Assembly: GCA_016808115.1 (NCBI GenBank)
Contig: JAEQBH010002177.1
Coordinates: forward strand, 372,001 to 436,000
Origin: Tetrastigma voinierianum
Taxonomy: Eukaryota > Streptophyta > Magnoliopsida > Vitales > Vitaceae
Reading direction: 5' to 3'
Length of the DNA stretch: 64,000 nucleotides
Part shown: positions 1-10,826 of the stretch, piece after piece
Position numbering within the stretch: position 1 is the stretch's first letter
Layout: every line of letters begins with the position of its first letter
The notes under the pieces: model-generated
Database searches by the model: none
What the model was told of the DNA's origin: nothing
The model's input: only the letters and a program-made list of their open reading frames with translations
Made by a program: the position numbers and the translations under genes

Positions 1-107
1 ATATCATATACCCATAAATAATTATGTTTTAAATGAATATTAATTATTCATATTAGAAATGGGTATATGAAATGTGTTTAAATAAACAGGTCTTTAAAAG
101 GTAAAAG
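1..107 (+). repeat. 3' part of a Tekay-like long LTR, cut by window edge
   Basis: The first about 95 bases align by eye with 14983-15070, near the end of the LTR at 12380-15086. Both share a run around 'atgaatatt...gggtatatgaaatg'. The rest of this LTR would lie left of the window. It abuts the truncated LTR of element E at about 107 without a visible target duplication, so the junction is probably a rearrangement rather than a clean insertion. The lineage name is a guess from LTR structure only. Confidence 0.5.
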
Positions 108-545
108 AGCACTACAATATGGCTAGGAAAAACACTTTAGAAATTATTATAAAGATTGAATGTACAAAATGCTTAAACTGGTCACTTTTGAGCTCTCTTC
201 TCTTCTTCCTTCCGCTACCAAGAGTCATAACATGATAATTTGAAGTCCAAATGGAGTGAATAAGGTCTCTTTGGAAAGCCTGAGAAGTCTCTTATCCATC
301 CATATAAATATTGTAGCCATTTGAGACCATCTTGCAGCTGAAAACATCAAATCACAGTAGCTGCTATTGCATGTGTAGTTTGCTGATTTTTAGGCTTTAT
401 CTCTTTGTTTTTGCTCCATATTGGCTCATGGTTGACCTAATCATAACTTGAACATTTAGAGCATTAGATCACTTATTTATATAATAAAACTACTAAAATT
501 ATAAGTATAACATAGGAATAAAATGAGTATAAAGTATACTCATCA
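108..545 (-). repeat. truncated 3' LTR of element E
   Basis: Positions 121-545 align along their length with 4641-5063 of the full LTR, sharing 'acactttagaaattatt' and the terminal 'agtatactcatca'. About 1.2 kb of the LTR is missing on the left, where Tekay-like LTR sequence begins. The two copies differ at many positions, so the insertion is old. The terminal bases form an inverted repeat: ATGAGTATA (523-531), AAG, TATACTCAT (535-543). Confidence 0.8.
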
Positions 546-583
546 CACCCCCAAACTTAAATCTTTGCTTGTCCCCAAGCAAA
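546..583 (-). promoter_or_regulatory. polypurine tract of E and adjacent stem-loop
   Basis: Next to the LTR end the minus strand reads AAGTTTGGGGGTG, a typical Athila plus-strand priming tract. Just upstream is a perfect stem-loop, TTTGCTTG-GGGA-CAAGCAAA on the minus strand (564-583), with an 8-bp stem and a GNRA-type loop. A related but imperfect structure lies at the matching place in element F near 50140-50172. Confidence 0.75.
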
Positions 584-2252
584 GGAAACACAAACATAAA
601 ACAAAAACACTAAGATAGATATGAGTATGAGTATGGTGCTAGTACAAGTTAAGAGAAAGCTTGGAAATGTTTAAGAAAACATGTGCTTAAATGGGATACC
701 CAAAACATTTGTATCATCTCTAAAGAGAGGCCCATTCAAATGGTATTATGTTAGTCAAGGCAAGTTTTGTCTCCAAGCCTCATTAGATCTTTCCTAAGGA
801 ACTCGGTGTAAATAATGTTTTAGGTATCAAATATGAACAAGGTTCCAAAAAACTCTTCAACCAAACTCAACTCACTCTATTTGAAAGAAAATTAACTAAA
901 ACAAGATAAGAACGCACCTTTTATTCAACAACTAAAACTAAAAAGTAGGAAGCAATGCTAAGGAATTTTGGAAAAGTATCCATTTAGCGGGGATCCATTG
1001 GTGACTCCCAGCAGTTAAGGGCCTTTGGGCATTTAGTTCCCCTCGAGACCAGCGCCGAAACACTCATTAAAAACAAAGCTACTTGTGAGTAAACTCTTAT
1101 TTGTTTTTTTTTTTTTTTTTTTCTTTTTCTTTCTTTTTCTCGTTTTTTTTTCTTTTTATTTCTTTTCGGTTGCGCCACAATGGAAATCCTCTTTATTGAG
1201 GTGTCCCATCAATATAGAAGTTAAGGTCTCTCAAGGTAAGTTCAATTTGAAAAAGGTTTAGACCAAAGTGTATAAATGAGACCTAGTGTGTGTGTAGGAG
1301 TTTCATTAGAAATGAGTTCTTGAGAAACAATGGGGCTATTCAAGAAATTCAAGTCTCCCCAACCAAAGATACATAGTCCTAAATCAAAGAAATGCAAAGG
1401 TATCCCAAATTTGATTAAGAAAACAATTTAAGCACAAAACCAATGTATTCTCAAAACAATTACTAGGCACCAACTCCACTCATATGAGACACAAAATAAA
1501 CAAAAGAAAGAAAGAAAAACACATGCAAATAACAACCAAAAAACTATAAAGAAATAATTAAAATAGGTAAGGAGATACAAAAGCTGGATTTTTGAAAAAA
1601 ATTTGAATTCTTGAATTCACCCCCTAAAACTTGAATTAAACATTGCCCTCAATGTGAAACAAAAGCAAGAATAGATATTGAGTATTCTCCTGAGGTTGAT
1701 TAAGTCTCTGGAAGTTGCTCCAATGAATATGGCTTGCTTTGGAGGTAAAGGCGTTAAGAGGGATTAAACTTTAGTTCCAAAGGAGAGAAGGCTTGAAAAT
1801 AGGAAGATTATATGGAACGAAATGAGGGAAGATGCTAAAACTTATTTCCTTGTTCAATTTTTGTTCTTTAAACCTCCAAGCAAGAAAATTTATTAAAAAA
1901 TAAAAATAAAAACTCAAAAGTAACTAAAAAAAAAAAGAAAAGGGAAAACGAAACTTATTAAGCTTGGGTTGCCTCCCAAGAAGCCACTCCGTTTTTATAG
2001 AGTCCATCTTGACTCATAGAACTACGGAAAGGATGATGATGCCCTCCTCCATCCGTTCCTAACAAACAATAGTTATGCTCAATTAGCAACTTGAGCACAT
2101 AGTCTTCCAAGATCTTTATTTATTTATTTTTTTTTTATTTTTTATTTCTTCACAATGGTTCCTTTCATTTCATTGTTCAATTGAATGATGTACTCATCCA
2201 CCTAGGAAGTTGGGGTCATCTTCTCATTTTTCAATTCCTCATGCATCTCACC
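584..2252 (-). other. 3' untranslated region of element E, no gene seen
   Basis: I see no coding sequence here. The stretch is A/T-rich with a T19 run (1104-1122) followed by T/C-rich low-complexity sequence, which creates a false lysine-rich ORF on the minus strand. At 1963-1980 there is an inverted repeat CTTGGG-TTGCCT-CCCAAG. I recall a very similar sequence from other plant Athila-type elements. Confidence 0.6.
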
Positions 2253-3147
2253 TCATAGAGTCATCTCCGACATAGTCTTTCCAACTTCATCATTTGTCTT
2301 TTCATATGAATCTAGAGAAGTTGGCTCTTTTTCCTCCTTTGCAACTAAGTCTTTCAAAGTTTCTGCACCATTCTCCACTATTTGAAGCTTCTCTAGTTCT
2401 TCATTACCTCTCGAGGTGATTTCTTCATTGTAGCTCAAGTTTTCTTCTTCTAAATTCACCCCAAGAGTAGATGGCAAACTCTCATGTTGTCCTTTGAAGT
2501 TCCTTCATGTATTTTGCCACTAGTTCTTCTATACTCATACTCTCCTTTTCTTTAGGTTGTTCTTTCTCAAATGTAAGTTGAGTACTAGAAGTAGCAATTG
2601 GAGCCATCTCTTCTTTCAAGCTCTTGAATGGCGTAGGCTGAATTTGAACATTAGCCCTTGTCAATTCCATGAATTGAACTTGAGATGTTGGAGATTCAGC
2701 ATGAGCTCTTTTCAATTCAGTCATGGCTACCTCTGCTTTATCATTCTCATGTAGGTTGACTTATCTCATTTGGATCAAGAGCCTAAGACTATTGACTTGA
2801 GAGTGGTCCATTTCAGCCATTGATCTTGAAAATTCAAGTTGTGCCATGGTAGATTCAGTTTGAGTTCTTCTTAATTCATCCATAGCTTATTATAGGCTTG
2901 ATCTTTGGACTGGTGGATATTAAAGAGTGTTATAACTTGTATTCCATGAGGTGATAGGGCAATGTTGCCAACCCGGATTATAATTGTTACAATATGGGGT
3001 ACCTCCATACCAAACTTGAGTCATGTGCATATGTGGGTTCCTCACTTGATTTGTCACTCTTTGATGATACTCATTAGCCATTTGCCTCATTCCTAGTTGT
3101 TGATTAAGGAGAGCCAATGAATTTGTCAACTCGATTAAAGGATCCAT
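2253..3147 (-). pseudogene. gag: gag-like remnant of element E
   Basis: Minus-strand reading starts with MDPLIELTNSLALLNQQLG at 3147 and runs through three short open stretches (3147-2920, 2724-2482, 2477-2253) separated by stops or frameshifts. The first contains NNYNPGW, close to the 'YNPGW' motif in the C-terminal part of Athila gag. The later stretches are rich in E, Q, K and L and resemble the charged helical tail of that protein. The classical gag core domain with its tryptophan motif is not visible, so this is a C-terminal gag remnant about 260 bases downstream of the primer site. It is broken and not expected to work. Confidence 0.6.
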
Positions 3148-3406
3148 TGTGATTTAAACCTGTCCTTATCATTGCTCTTTACGTAATCTATTTGCAGTTC
3201 TCTATGGCTCAGGATCAAAAGGCACTAGTTCGCCTTGACCCTATCTTCATGCATGCAGATTAACCTCCTGAAACACACAAACAAACAGCATCAAAGACCA
3301 AGTCACAAGCACTAATTTAAAATGAATAAAATTAAATTAAAAAAAATAAAGATTGATCCAAAGTAATATCTAAGCGCGTTGTTGTCAATATCAACACAAA
3401 AACTTC

Positions 3407-3424
3407 TCCCCGGCAACGGTGCCA
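3407..3424 (-). promoter_or_regulatory. primer-binding site, tRNA-Asp type
   Basis: The minus strand reads TGGCACCGTTGCCGGGGA. This is complementary to the 3' end of plant tRNA-Asp as I remember it, with one mismatch (A instead of G at position 5). Six bases separate it from the LTR end at 3431. tRNA-Asp priming is characteristic of the Athila lineage, and the site fixes the minus orientation of E. Confidence 0.9.
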
Positions 3425-3430
3425 AAAACT

Positions 3431-5063
3431 TGACGGGCATCGTAGAGATTATGTAAAATTAATGTGAAACACAAGCCCGCAAACGCAAGTATACGTGTCG
3501 AGATTACGTAGTGTAATGGCTAGTCAAGTGTCGTTCCCATAAGGAAAAGTGTGTCAAATACTGGAATTTTCTCTAAGATATTATCTGGACCTAGGATTCG
3601 AGTGAATTACGACTATGGTAAAGAAAAGCTGATCCCTAGAATATTTAACTACTTAATTAATGGGAAACTAGGGTTTTTCTTCCCCTTGCCACATTCAATG
3701 GATTCTAACCTAGATAAATTGTTCATCTCGTATATCAGCGGATTCTCGTTGACGGGTTAATCGTGCCTACCAGATATTCTCTCTCGAGATATATCGACCT
3801 ATCTCGCCAGTAGGGTGTATTGTATCTCTGCTTCAACCCTAGACTTTGAAATGCTTAAATGTTTAAACCCTAAATGGCACACTTGGAACCAAGATATCTC
3901 TATTCATTGATTGACCAAGTGTTGCTCTATTCATATCCCCGGGCATCATCATCTCTCTATCTTAGACTCCCAGCAAAAACACGTCAATGTTAGCCAAACA
4001 CTACCATGTAAATAAAATACAGAGATAGAGCAAGTCGAGATAAAACCAATCCATATAATGAATGAAAACATAACTAACCATTAATCCATTCGAATGCAGC
4101 AAGGGTACGAAAAAAACCTAGAAATAAAACTAAAACATCTCTAAGTGGAAGAAAACCATCAAAATAAAGAGAAATAAAGTAAGAGAATGAGAATAACAAT
4201 TTTGAGTGAAAGCCCCATCTCCTTTTCTTCAATCTCCTTCGACTTTAAGCTTTTCCCCTTCAAAATCCGTGCCCTAGGGTGTTTCCACCCTAAGAGAGGG
4301 TTTCTACCCTTCAAAAAGCTCCAAAATCTGTCACAAATTGTCCCCCCTTTGTGTTTCTCGGGTCTGAGCTTTAAAACCCTCAATTATGAGCTCAAAATGG
4401 GATGGAAATCAACCCGAGCAACCATGAACGTCGAGCATTGTTTGTAGCGTCGCGACGTCGGAATCTTTATTTTGCATTACATACAGCATTAGCGGCGTTG
4501 GTTCCTACGGCACTTTATCGTGGCGTTGCGACTCCCCCATTTTGCACCAACTTCGTAAGGCCATAACTTGGTCATCCAAACTTCGATTTGGGTGTTCTTG
4601 GTACCATTGGAAATATCTTGAAGTGTAGAATCTGGATATGGCCATGAAAAACACTTTAGAAATTATTACAAATACTGAATGTACAAAATTCTCCAATTGG
4701 TCACTTTGAGATCTCTTCTCTTCTTCCTTCCACTACCAAGAGTCATAACTTGATCATTTTGAGTCTAAATGAAGTGAATAAGGTCTCTTTGGATAGCCTG
4801 AGAAGTCTCCTATCCATCCATATAAATATTGTAGCCATTTGAGAATCATCATACGCTGAAAACATCAAATCATAGTAGCTGCTGCTGCGTGTGTAGTTTT
4901 GCTAATTTTGGAGCTTTATCTCTTTGTTTTGCTCCATATTGGCTCATGGTTGACCTAAATACAAATTGAAAGTTTAGAGCATTAGATCACTTATTTATAT
5001 AATAAAACTACTAAAAATATAAGTAAAACATAGGGATAAAATGAGTATAAAGTATACTCATCA
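3431..5063 (-). repeat. 5' LTR of element E
   Basis: The LTR runs from TG at 3431 (next to the primer site) to CA at 5063, 1633 bp. Its last about 420 bases repeat at 108-545. The 5' tip carries a perfect 9-bp inverted repeat, ATGAGTATA-AAG-TATACTCAT (5041-5061). Around 4430-4530 it has CG-rich motifs such as CGTCGCGACG. The T1 gag resumes immediately at 5064, so E jumped into T1. Confidence 0.88.
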
Positions 5064-6013
5064 CGATGACACTAAATGATGGTAATGACCGGCTGTTATG
5101 CAAAGTAATCCTGGCCAGTTTGCGGGGGCCGGCCTGGCTTGGTTTCACAAGTTCCCACACTACTCAATAAATTTGTTCAATGAACTATGGGTCACATTCA
5201 TATCACAATATCTTTGCTCGGTATGACAAAAGAGAAACATCAGCTTCTTACAAACCATTCTCAAGCGGGAAGAAAGTGGATTTGACTTCTGAGAGGTTGA
5301 ATGGCGTCCAGCAAATAGAGTCGTAAAGCAAGGACGCAGTCCTCCAAAAATTTAGGAGAAGCTTTGGGCCATCTACTCATTTCTTCTAGTCACTATCTTT
5401 AGACCCGTCAGCGATGATGAAAGAATTATATAGACGGGTTGATGATTACTCAATCTTTGGAGGACAATATTGGTATTATTGATTATCGTGAATTACAAGC
5501 CAATGAATCCAGAGAAATAAGCCACACAGGAAACGACTGTTCGAATCGAGGAAGGTCGAATAGAGACAGTGATCCCATGATCAATACGCAAAGAAAGAGA
5601 GCCCCGCAGTTTGCCCCAAGACTTCTCTTGTAAGGAAATTGTTGCCCATCATTCACGACTTGGCAGAGTTTAAATGGCCTACTCTGATCTAGATGGATCC
5701 CTCTCAAAGGAACAAATCCTTGCGATACGTTTATCATAGAGACCATGGGCATGAGATCGACCGGTGCCGAAGCCTAAAATTTATGGTGGAAAAGCTTATC
5801 AAAGTAGGACACCTCAGGAGATATGTCAAAGAACCTGACCACGGGGGTGGAATTGCAAGGCGGCCAGTGGAGCGGAATCCACCCGGCCGGCCCGGAGACG
5901 GCGGTAAATCTAGACTTGTCATATACTATATATTGGGCGGCTCGTCTAACGACCAGTATCAGTCAAAGCGCCAACAGAAGAAGCTATTTAAGAGACACCA
6001 CAATCAAAGCTAG
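5064..6013 (+). pseudogene. gag: T1 gag, C-terminal part with zinc knuckle
   Basis: The first 250 bases translate in shifting frames into gag core features: an LNDGNDRLLCKV-like start, a GPAW...F stretch and a segment matching the T2 gag. At 5693-6013 an open frame gives HRDHGHEIDRC followed by VEKLIKVGHLRRYV, the nucleocapsid region of Tat-type gag; one expected zinc-binding cysteine reads as VYH instead of C-x-x-H. Downstream comes YILGGSSNDQYQSKRQ, a typical linker. The N-terminal half of gag is missing because element E inserted at 5063/5064. Several frameshifts are present. Confidence 0.8.
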
Positions 6014-6700
6014 GGTGAATGCTATACACGTAGAAGGAAGGCACGAAGAAACCAAGCCAATAGATTGTCCCATATCCTTTCCTCCTGTCAACACGAACAA
6101 GATAATTGTGCCTCATTATGGTGCTCTAGCACTCACCCTGCAGCCAATTACTTGATTTTGATGTGCCGCAGATCTTGGTAGATGTGCTTGGCGTAGCGAG
6201 AGACTTGTTGCAATTACTAGCCTTCGAGCAAATGAAATTCTCTTTAGAATCTTGAACTCGGCCAATGGATCTCTTCGGTTTCAACGGTCACGACCTGTTC
6301 ACTTACTAGGAGATGTCGGCTCTCTCCCACATGAAGAAGGTCGGACGGGTGACTCGGCGGGTTCTATTCTCAATCGTCAAAGACTTGGGGCCTTACAACG
6401 CCATAATGGGGCGAGCTTGGCTGCATTCGATGAAAGATATCCCTTCAACTTACCATCAAACGATCAGTTGGCCGCACGACAATGCTATCAACTATCTAAA
6501 CAGGAACATAAAGGGGAGAAGAACCCTGAAAATCCTCCTCTTGAAGGTAGACCCAGCGTATGATGATAGTTATTGCCCGGTCGGGCGGAAGGGATCAGCT
6601 ATGGATCGCGGAAAAAGAATCTTGGATGACTGGGAAATTCCACTTATGCAATTCCATACGTGGGTGGCGAAGGAACGATTACGGCTTCGTCTTTGTTAAA
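6014..6700 (+). pseudogene. pro: T1 protease region and linker to RT
   Basis: Translations in two or three frames give ARVNAIHVEG and then a protease-like ILVDVLGVARDLLQL, where the aspartic protease active site (normally D-[ST]-G) is degraded. The open frame at 6313-6699 continues with VTRRVLFSIVKDLGPYNAI, MGRAWLHSM and STYHQ, the conserved region after protease in Tat-type polyproteins. The same order is found in T4 at 61079-61500. The pieces are not joined in one frame, so no active protease could be made. Confidence 0.75.
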
Positions 6701-8420
6701 TAACGTAGATGTGTTCACCTAGAACCACTCAGATATGGTAGGGTTAGGGATTAGCCCGACGGTGGCCTCTCATAAGCTAAATATCATCCTCACGGCCAAG
6801 TCGATCAGACAGAAGGTGAGGCATTTTTACCCGGATCGCCATTAAATCATCCAGACGAAGGTTGACAACTATTGAAAGCAAGCTTCATCGAGAAATTGGA
6901 AATTACCCCGAATGGTTATCAGCGTGGTGGTAGTTCCAAAGAAAGGAGGAAAGTGGCGAGTATGCGTGGATTACATTGACCTCAAGGAAGCATGCCCAAA
7001 GGATAGCTTCCCTTTGCCACGTGTAGATTAGATTGTTGACGCCTCAGCTAGGCATGAAATACTGTCGTTTTTGGACGCTATACGGATATCATCGATTCCC
7101 TTTTGCTTCTTAGAGAAAACAGCCTTTATTACCTGCCGCAGATTGTACTACTATAATGTGAGGAGAAGAGGGAGCCTTTGACAGAAGGCATGAGCAACAT
7201 TTTACTGAGTTGGTGACTAGATATTAGACCATTGTTGGGAACATGATGGGCTTATATCGATGACATGTAGTAAATCGAAGAATGCCCCGACCACGCCAAG
7301 CATCTACAAGAAGCCTTTGAGCTACTACGAAGGTATGACATGAAACTCAACCCTCTTAAATGTGCATTCGGAGTCAGTGTAGACAAGTTCTTAGGCTTTA
7401 TGGTGACCCAAAGAGGGATTGAGGCCAATCCCATTCAACTCAAAACAATAATGGACTCCGGACTCCACCCATAGAAAAAGGGGTCCAGCCAGTCGGCGGT
7501 ATGACTCTTAGGCCGGTTATATCCCACTTCACACACTGGCCAAAACCATTTTCCACCACCACAAGGAAAGCGGTAGGCAGCGGCGAGGGTGTGACTAAGC
7601 CTCCCCATGGGTATCATATCGAACCACCAATCTACAAGCTAGCCCGGGGCGAGAGATGCTCTATCTTTACCTAGCGATTATCAAAATCTCAATAAGCCCA
7701 TTTACGTTCAAAGAAGACGAAAACCGAAATGGAACTAGATATTCTTCATAAGAAAATCCATGGCAGAAGCATAAATTTGATATATAAATGCAGAATAAGC
7801 GACAGCCCTACATCGACGAAAACCATACTTTCGAAGCACACCACATCATCGTCTTGACCAATCTCCCTCTGATGCTTTGTACATAAGCTGACTTGTCGAG
7901 GAGGATGGCTAGTGGGGCGGTCTAAGCTAAGTGAGTTCGGTGTCGGTATAAACCTCGGTTTGGCGTGAAAAGGCGGGTATTGATTTTCACAAGCATAACT
8001 ACCCATTGGATGTGTGGGTTCAGATGGTTGGTGGATCCTTAATGTTAATGACCTCATGGAAATGGGAGATGAGATTGGAAGCAACTATTCATGGGGAAAG
8101 GATATAGCAAGCCACACGACTAGACTTCCCCGCATCCAATAATAAGACTGAGTATGAAGCAATCTTGGTCAGAATTGATCTTGCTCAATCAGTATCATTA
8201 GAGAAACTCCTCATGACGACTCAGGCGGTAGTAGGACCGGGTAAAGGAGAATACAAAGCGAGACCGGTATGACCAGTCCTATGGGCTTGGTCGAAGCATT
8301 TAGGGAGTTTGCGGCTTGGAAGCTTGAGCATATCTAAGGGACTGATGAAAGAGCCCAGATGCATTTGGCAATAGTGGCCACGTCCATCCCAATAAAAGAA
8401 ACTATATTCCTCCTAATCTA
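6690..8420 (+). pseudogene. pol: T1 reverse transcriptase and RNase H
   Basis: RT is recognised from VVVVPKKGGKWRVCVDY, CPKDSFPLP and the catalytic box YIDD at 7253-7264, which is followed by two stops. The same frame then stays open through HAKHLQEAFELLRRYDMKL and KFLGFMVTQRGIEANP. RNase H is seen at 8119-8260 (LDFPASNNKTEYEA, QAVVGPGKGEYKA) and 8290-8400 (WKLEHI, LAIVATSIPIKET). Stops and frameshifts are frequent. The 7460-8110 connection domain is poorly preserved and I could not trace it fully. Confidence 0.85.
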
Positions 8421-8639
8421 CTACTAGCCGACATCGTCTATTGCAACAGATTGAGTAAGTCGGATAGATAAAACAGACCCTTCTTGGCTGACTCCTATAA
8501 CATTATCTAAGCTTAAGAGAACTACAGAATAATAGAGCCGAAGCCCATAAGGTCCAGGTCTAGGCAACACAATTTTCCTTGGTAAACAGGTAGTTATACA
8601 AATAGTCCCAAAACGGGTCATATCTTAAGCATCTCACCG

Positions 8640-9690
8640 CTCAAAAGGGATAGTATATACAAGCAGAACTTCATGAGGGGGTATGCGGAAACCATCTGGG
8701 CGACATAACTTTAGCTCAGGGCCGAAATGCATGGGGGTGTGTGCTTGACCATGTAGGAAGCGAATGCGTTAGCCTATGTCGAAGTGTGATCGGCCCCCTT
8801 GTGGCAAGCTCCCATGCTATCGGGGATGCCCATTTCAAGAGACCTAGCCACCATTACAAATATAGCCCTTGCTCGATTAGGAGATTGATAGTTGGACCAC
8901 TTGCCACCATCAACAGAAAAGTTGTTGTTGGTTGACACCGACTACTTTAGGAAATGGATAGAAGGAGAAGCCTTCGCCTCCATCAAAGATAAGGACGTCA
9001 CCTAATTTGTGTGGAAGAATATTGTCTGCCGGTTCGAAATACCTTAGTCAATCATAGCGATGGACCCGCAGTTTGACGACCAAAGTATGCAAAACTTTTT
9101 GCCATGAGCTGTCGAAACTGGTACTCGACCACACGGTACCGTAGCTTAAGTAGCGACGGAAGCTTCCAACAAAACTCTCTTGACGACTTTGAAAAAGCTT
9201 CTGCATTCAGATAGGTGAAAATGGGCGGACGAGCTACCGGGAGTCCTTTGGGCCTATAGAACAATTATCCGGAAGCCGACTGGAGTGTCACCATTTGCCC
9301 TCACCTATGGTATGGAGGCCATTATTCCTACAGAAATTAGGATGCCCACGCTTTGAACTAAGGTTCCTGGAACAAATAATGTTGAAGCCATCTCTAAGGA
9401 CCTAGATATGACAAACGAGCTTTGGGAAGCAGTCGCTATACGTATAACATCTTAACAACAAAGGATGACAAACTGATATAACAGGCATATAAATCCGTGC
9501 ATTCCGAGCCAGGGATCTAGTCTTGAGAATGGTCTTTGAGAACACAGTTGAACCTGTGGCCATCAAATTTCAACCAAATTGGGAAGGACAATGTAGTTAT
9601 GAGAGAGGTGGGGCGACGGTCATCGCATTAAATAAACCCAGACAGGACCTTGCGTGCTAGAATGTGGAATATTAGCCACCTTAAGAGGTG
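8640..9690 (+). pseudogene. pol: T1 integrase
   Basis: The zinc-binding N-terminal domain starts at about 8666 (ELHEGVCGNH). The catalytic core is visible as TDYFRKWIEGEAFASIKDKDV, with the first catalytic Asp in TDYF, then VWKNIVCRF and a degraded second Asp region (AMDPQFDD). KWADELPGVLWAYRT and PFALTYGMEAIIPTEI follow at 9215-9345. The C-terminal end reads VFENTVEPVAIKFQPNWEG and finishes near 9690 with the remains of a conserved R-M-W-N...L-x-R-Y motif. Stops interrupt every section. Confidence 0.87.
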
Positions 9691-9744
9691 ATATCGATAA
9701 AGTTTTTTCTTTAGAATATTTCCTCTCGATGGCCCCAGAGCTGC

Positions 9745-10315
9745 CTCATTTCAAAGGCAGGACTTGTAGCTCTAAGCCTGTTGGCACTTTCAAAAGACCA
9801 GACTTGTGTCTTTAAGCCTGCTAACACTTTCAAAAGACCATACTTGTAGCTCTAAGCCTATTGGCACTTTCAAAAGACCAGACTTGTGGCTCTAAGCCTG
9901 CTAGCACTTTCAAAAGACTAGACTTGTGGCTCTAAGCCTGCTAGCACTTTCAAAAGACCTATTGGCACTTTCAAAATACCAGACTTCTGGCTCTAAGCAA
10001 GCTGGAACTTTCAAAAGACCAGACTTGTGGCTTTAAGCCTGTTGGCACTTTCAAAAGACTAGACTTATGGTTTAGAATTCTGGCGACACTCAAGACGGAG
10101 CTTATGGGTGCCAGAAACTGTGACACTTTCAAAAGACCAAACTTGAGGCTCTAAGCTTGCTGGCACTTTCAAAAGACCAGACTTATGGATCTAAGTCTGC
10201 TGACACTTTCAAAAGACTAGACTTGTGGCTCTAAGCCTGCTGACATTTCCAAAGACCAGACTTGTGGAACTTTTAAAAAACCAGACTTATGGCTTCTATC
10301 CCGTTGGCACGTTTT
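9745..10315 (+). repeat. tandem array of a 40-bp unit downstream of T1 pol
   Basis: About 14 imperfect copies of a unit of roughly 40 bp, recognisable by 'cactttcaaaagaccagact' and 'gtggctctaagcctgct', follow the integrase end. A few copies are shortened or interrupted, for example around 10070-10120. The unit length is not a multiple of three and no frame stays open, so it is non-coding. About three copies of the same unit in reverse orientation lie at 37395-37560 in T3, in the equivalent position. Such 3' tandem repeats are known in the Tat lineage and can seed satellites. Confidence 0.92.
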
Positions 10316-10727
10316 TAAACACAACAATAGCTCTTAGCCCATAGCATAGGCCCCAACGATTGCCTTACCAATGGCCATGTGAGCCCTACCGACACGGTCC
10401 TTAAAAGAAAAATCTAAGCAAACATACTAATCAATATACGTAGAAAGAATGAGAAACATAGGAGGTTCATTGCATAAGTGTACCAGAAGTCATATTTCTA
10501 TAAAAATACGCCAATTGGCGTATGTGATCACAAGAAATATGTCCTGGTTGCCAGACGAGGCCCCTTACAAAAATTTCAAAAAGATGAGGGAGAGAGGAAA
10601 AGATAGCAGAATCAGCTCTAATATGCAACGGAGGCATTCCCCTCTCAGGTTCCTTAGTAGGTAGCCGATTAGATCCGCTGAGGTGATGTGCCTCGGTTAT
10701 TCTTTGGGACAAGGGGGCACCTTGGGT
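10316..10727. other. T1 internal spacer between repeats and antisense ORF
   Basis: No convincing coding sequence. ORFs of 70-80 codons occur on both strands but have no recognisable composition or family motif. It most likely belongs to the 3' end of the antisense transcript or the untranslated region of T1. Confidence 0.4.
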
Positions 10728-10800
10728 TCACAAAAAAACTCTACAAGAAGGGGTTGCTGGAGTCAGGCATACTATCCGGAACCTCTGGTTTATCTCCATA

Positions 10801-10826
10801 GATGTTGTGTTTGAATGCACAACATC
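10801..10826. other. perfect 9-bp stem-loop inside the aORF C-terminal motif
   Basis: GATGTTGTG (10801-10809) pairs with CACAACATC (10818-10826) around an 8-base loop. On the minus strand this codes for the GCCAFKHNI motif. In T3 (36917-36942) the stem is GATGTTGT/ACAACATC, 8 bp. Confidence 0.75.

Larger units (their letters stand above)
108..5063 (-). mobile_element. Athila-like Ty3/gypsy element E, non-autonomous
   Basis: On the minus strand the order is 5' LTR (3431-5063), primer-binding site (3407-3424), gag remnant (3147 to 2253), long 3' untranslated part, polypurine tract (546-560) and 3' LTR (108-545, truncated). The internal region is only about 2.9 kb. I see no protease, RT or integrase motif in it, so it must have depended on a relative for mobility. 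The primer site matches the 3' end of plant tRNA-Asp with one mismatch, and the polypurine region is the Athila type. It lies inside the gag of T1, which resumes at 5064. Confidence 0.8.

Noticed and set aside
984..1178. 64-codon lysine/arginine-rich ORF on the minus strand
   Set aside because: It is a translation of the T19 and T/C low-complexity tract at 1104-1160, with no family features.
9745..10315. Regularly spaced 40-bp repeats considered as a CRISPR array
   Set aside because: The units are directly adjacent with no unique spacers and lie in the 3' region of a plant retrotransposon.
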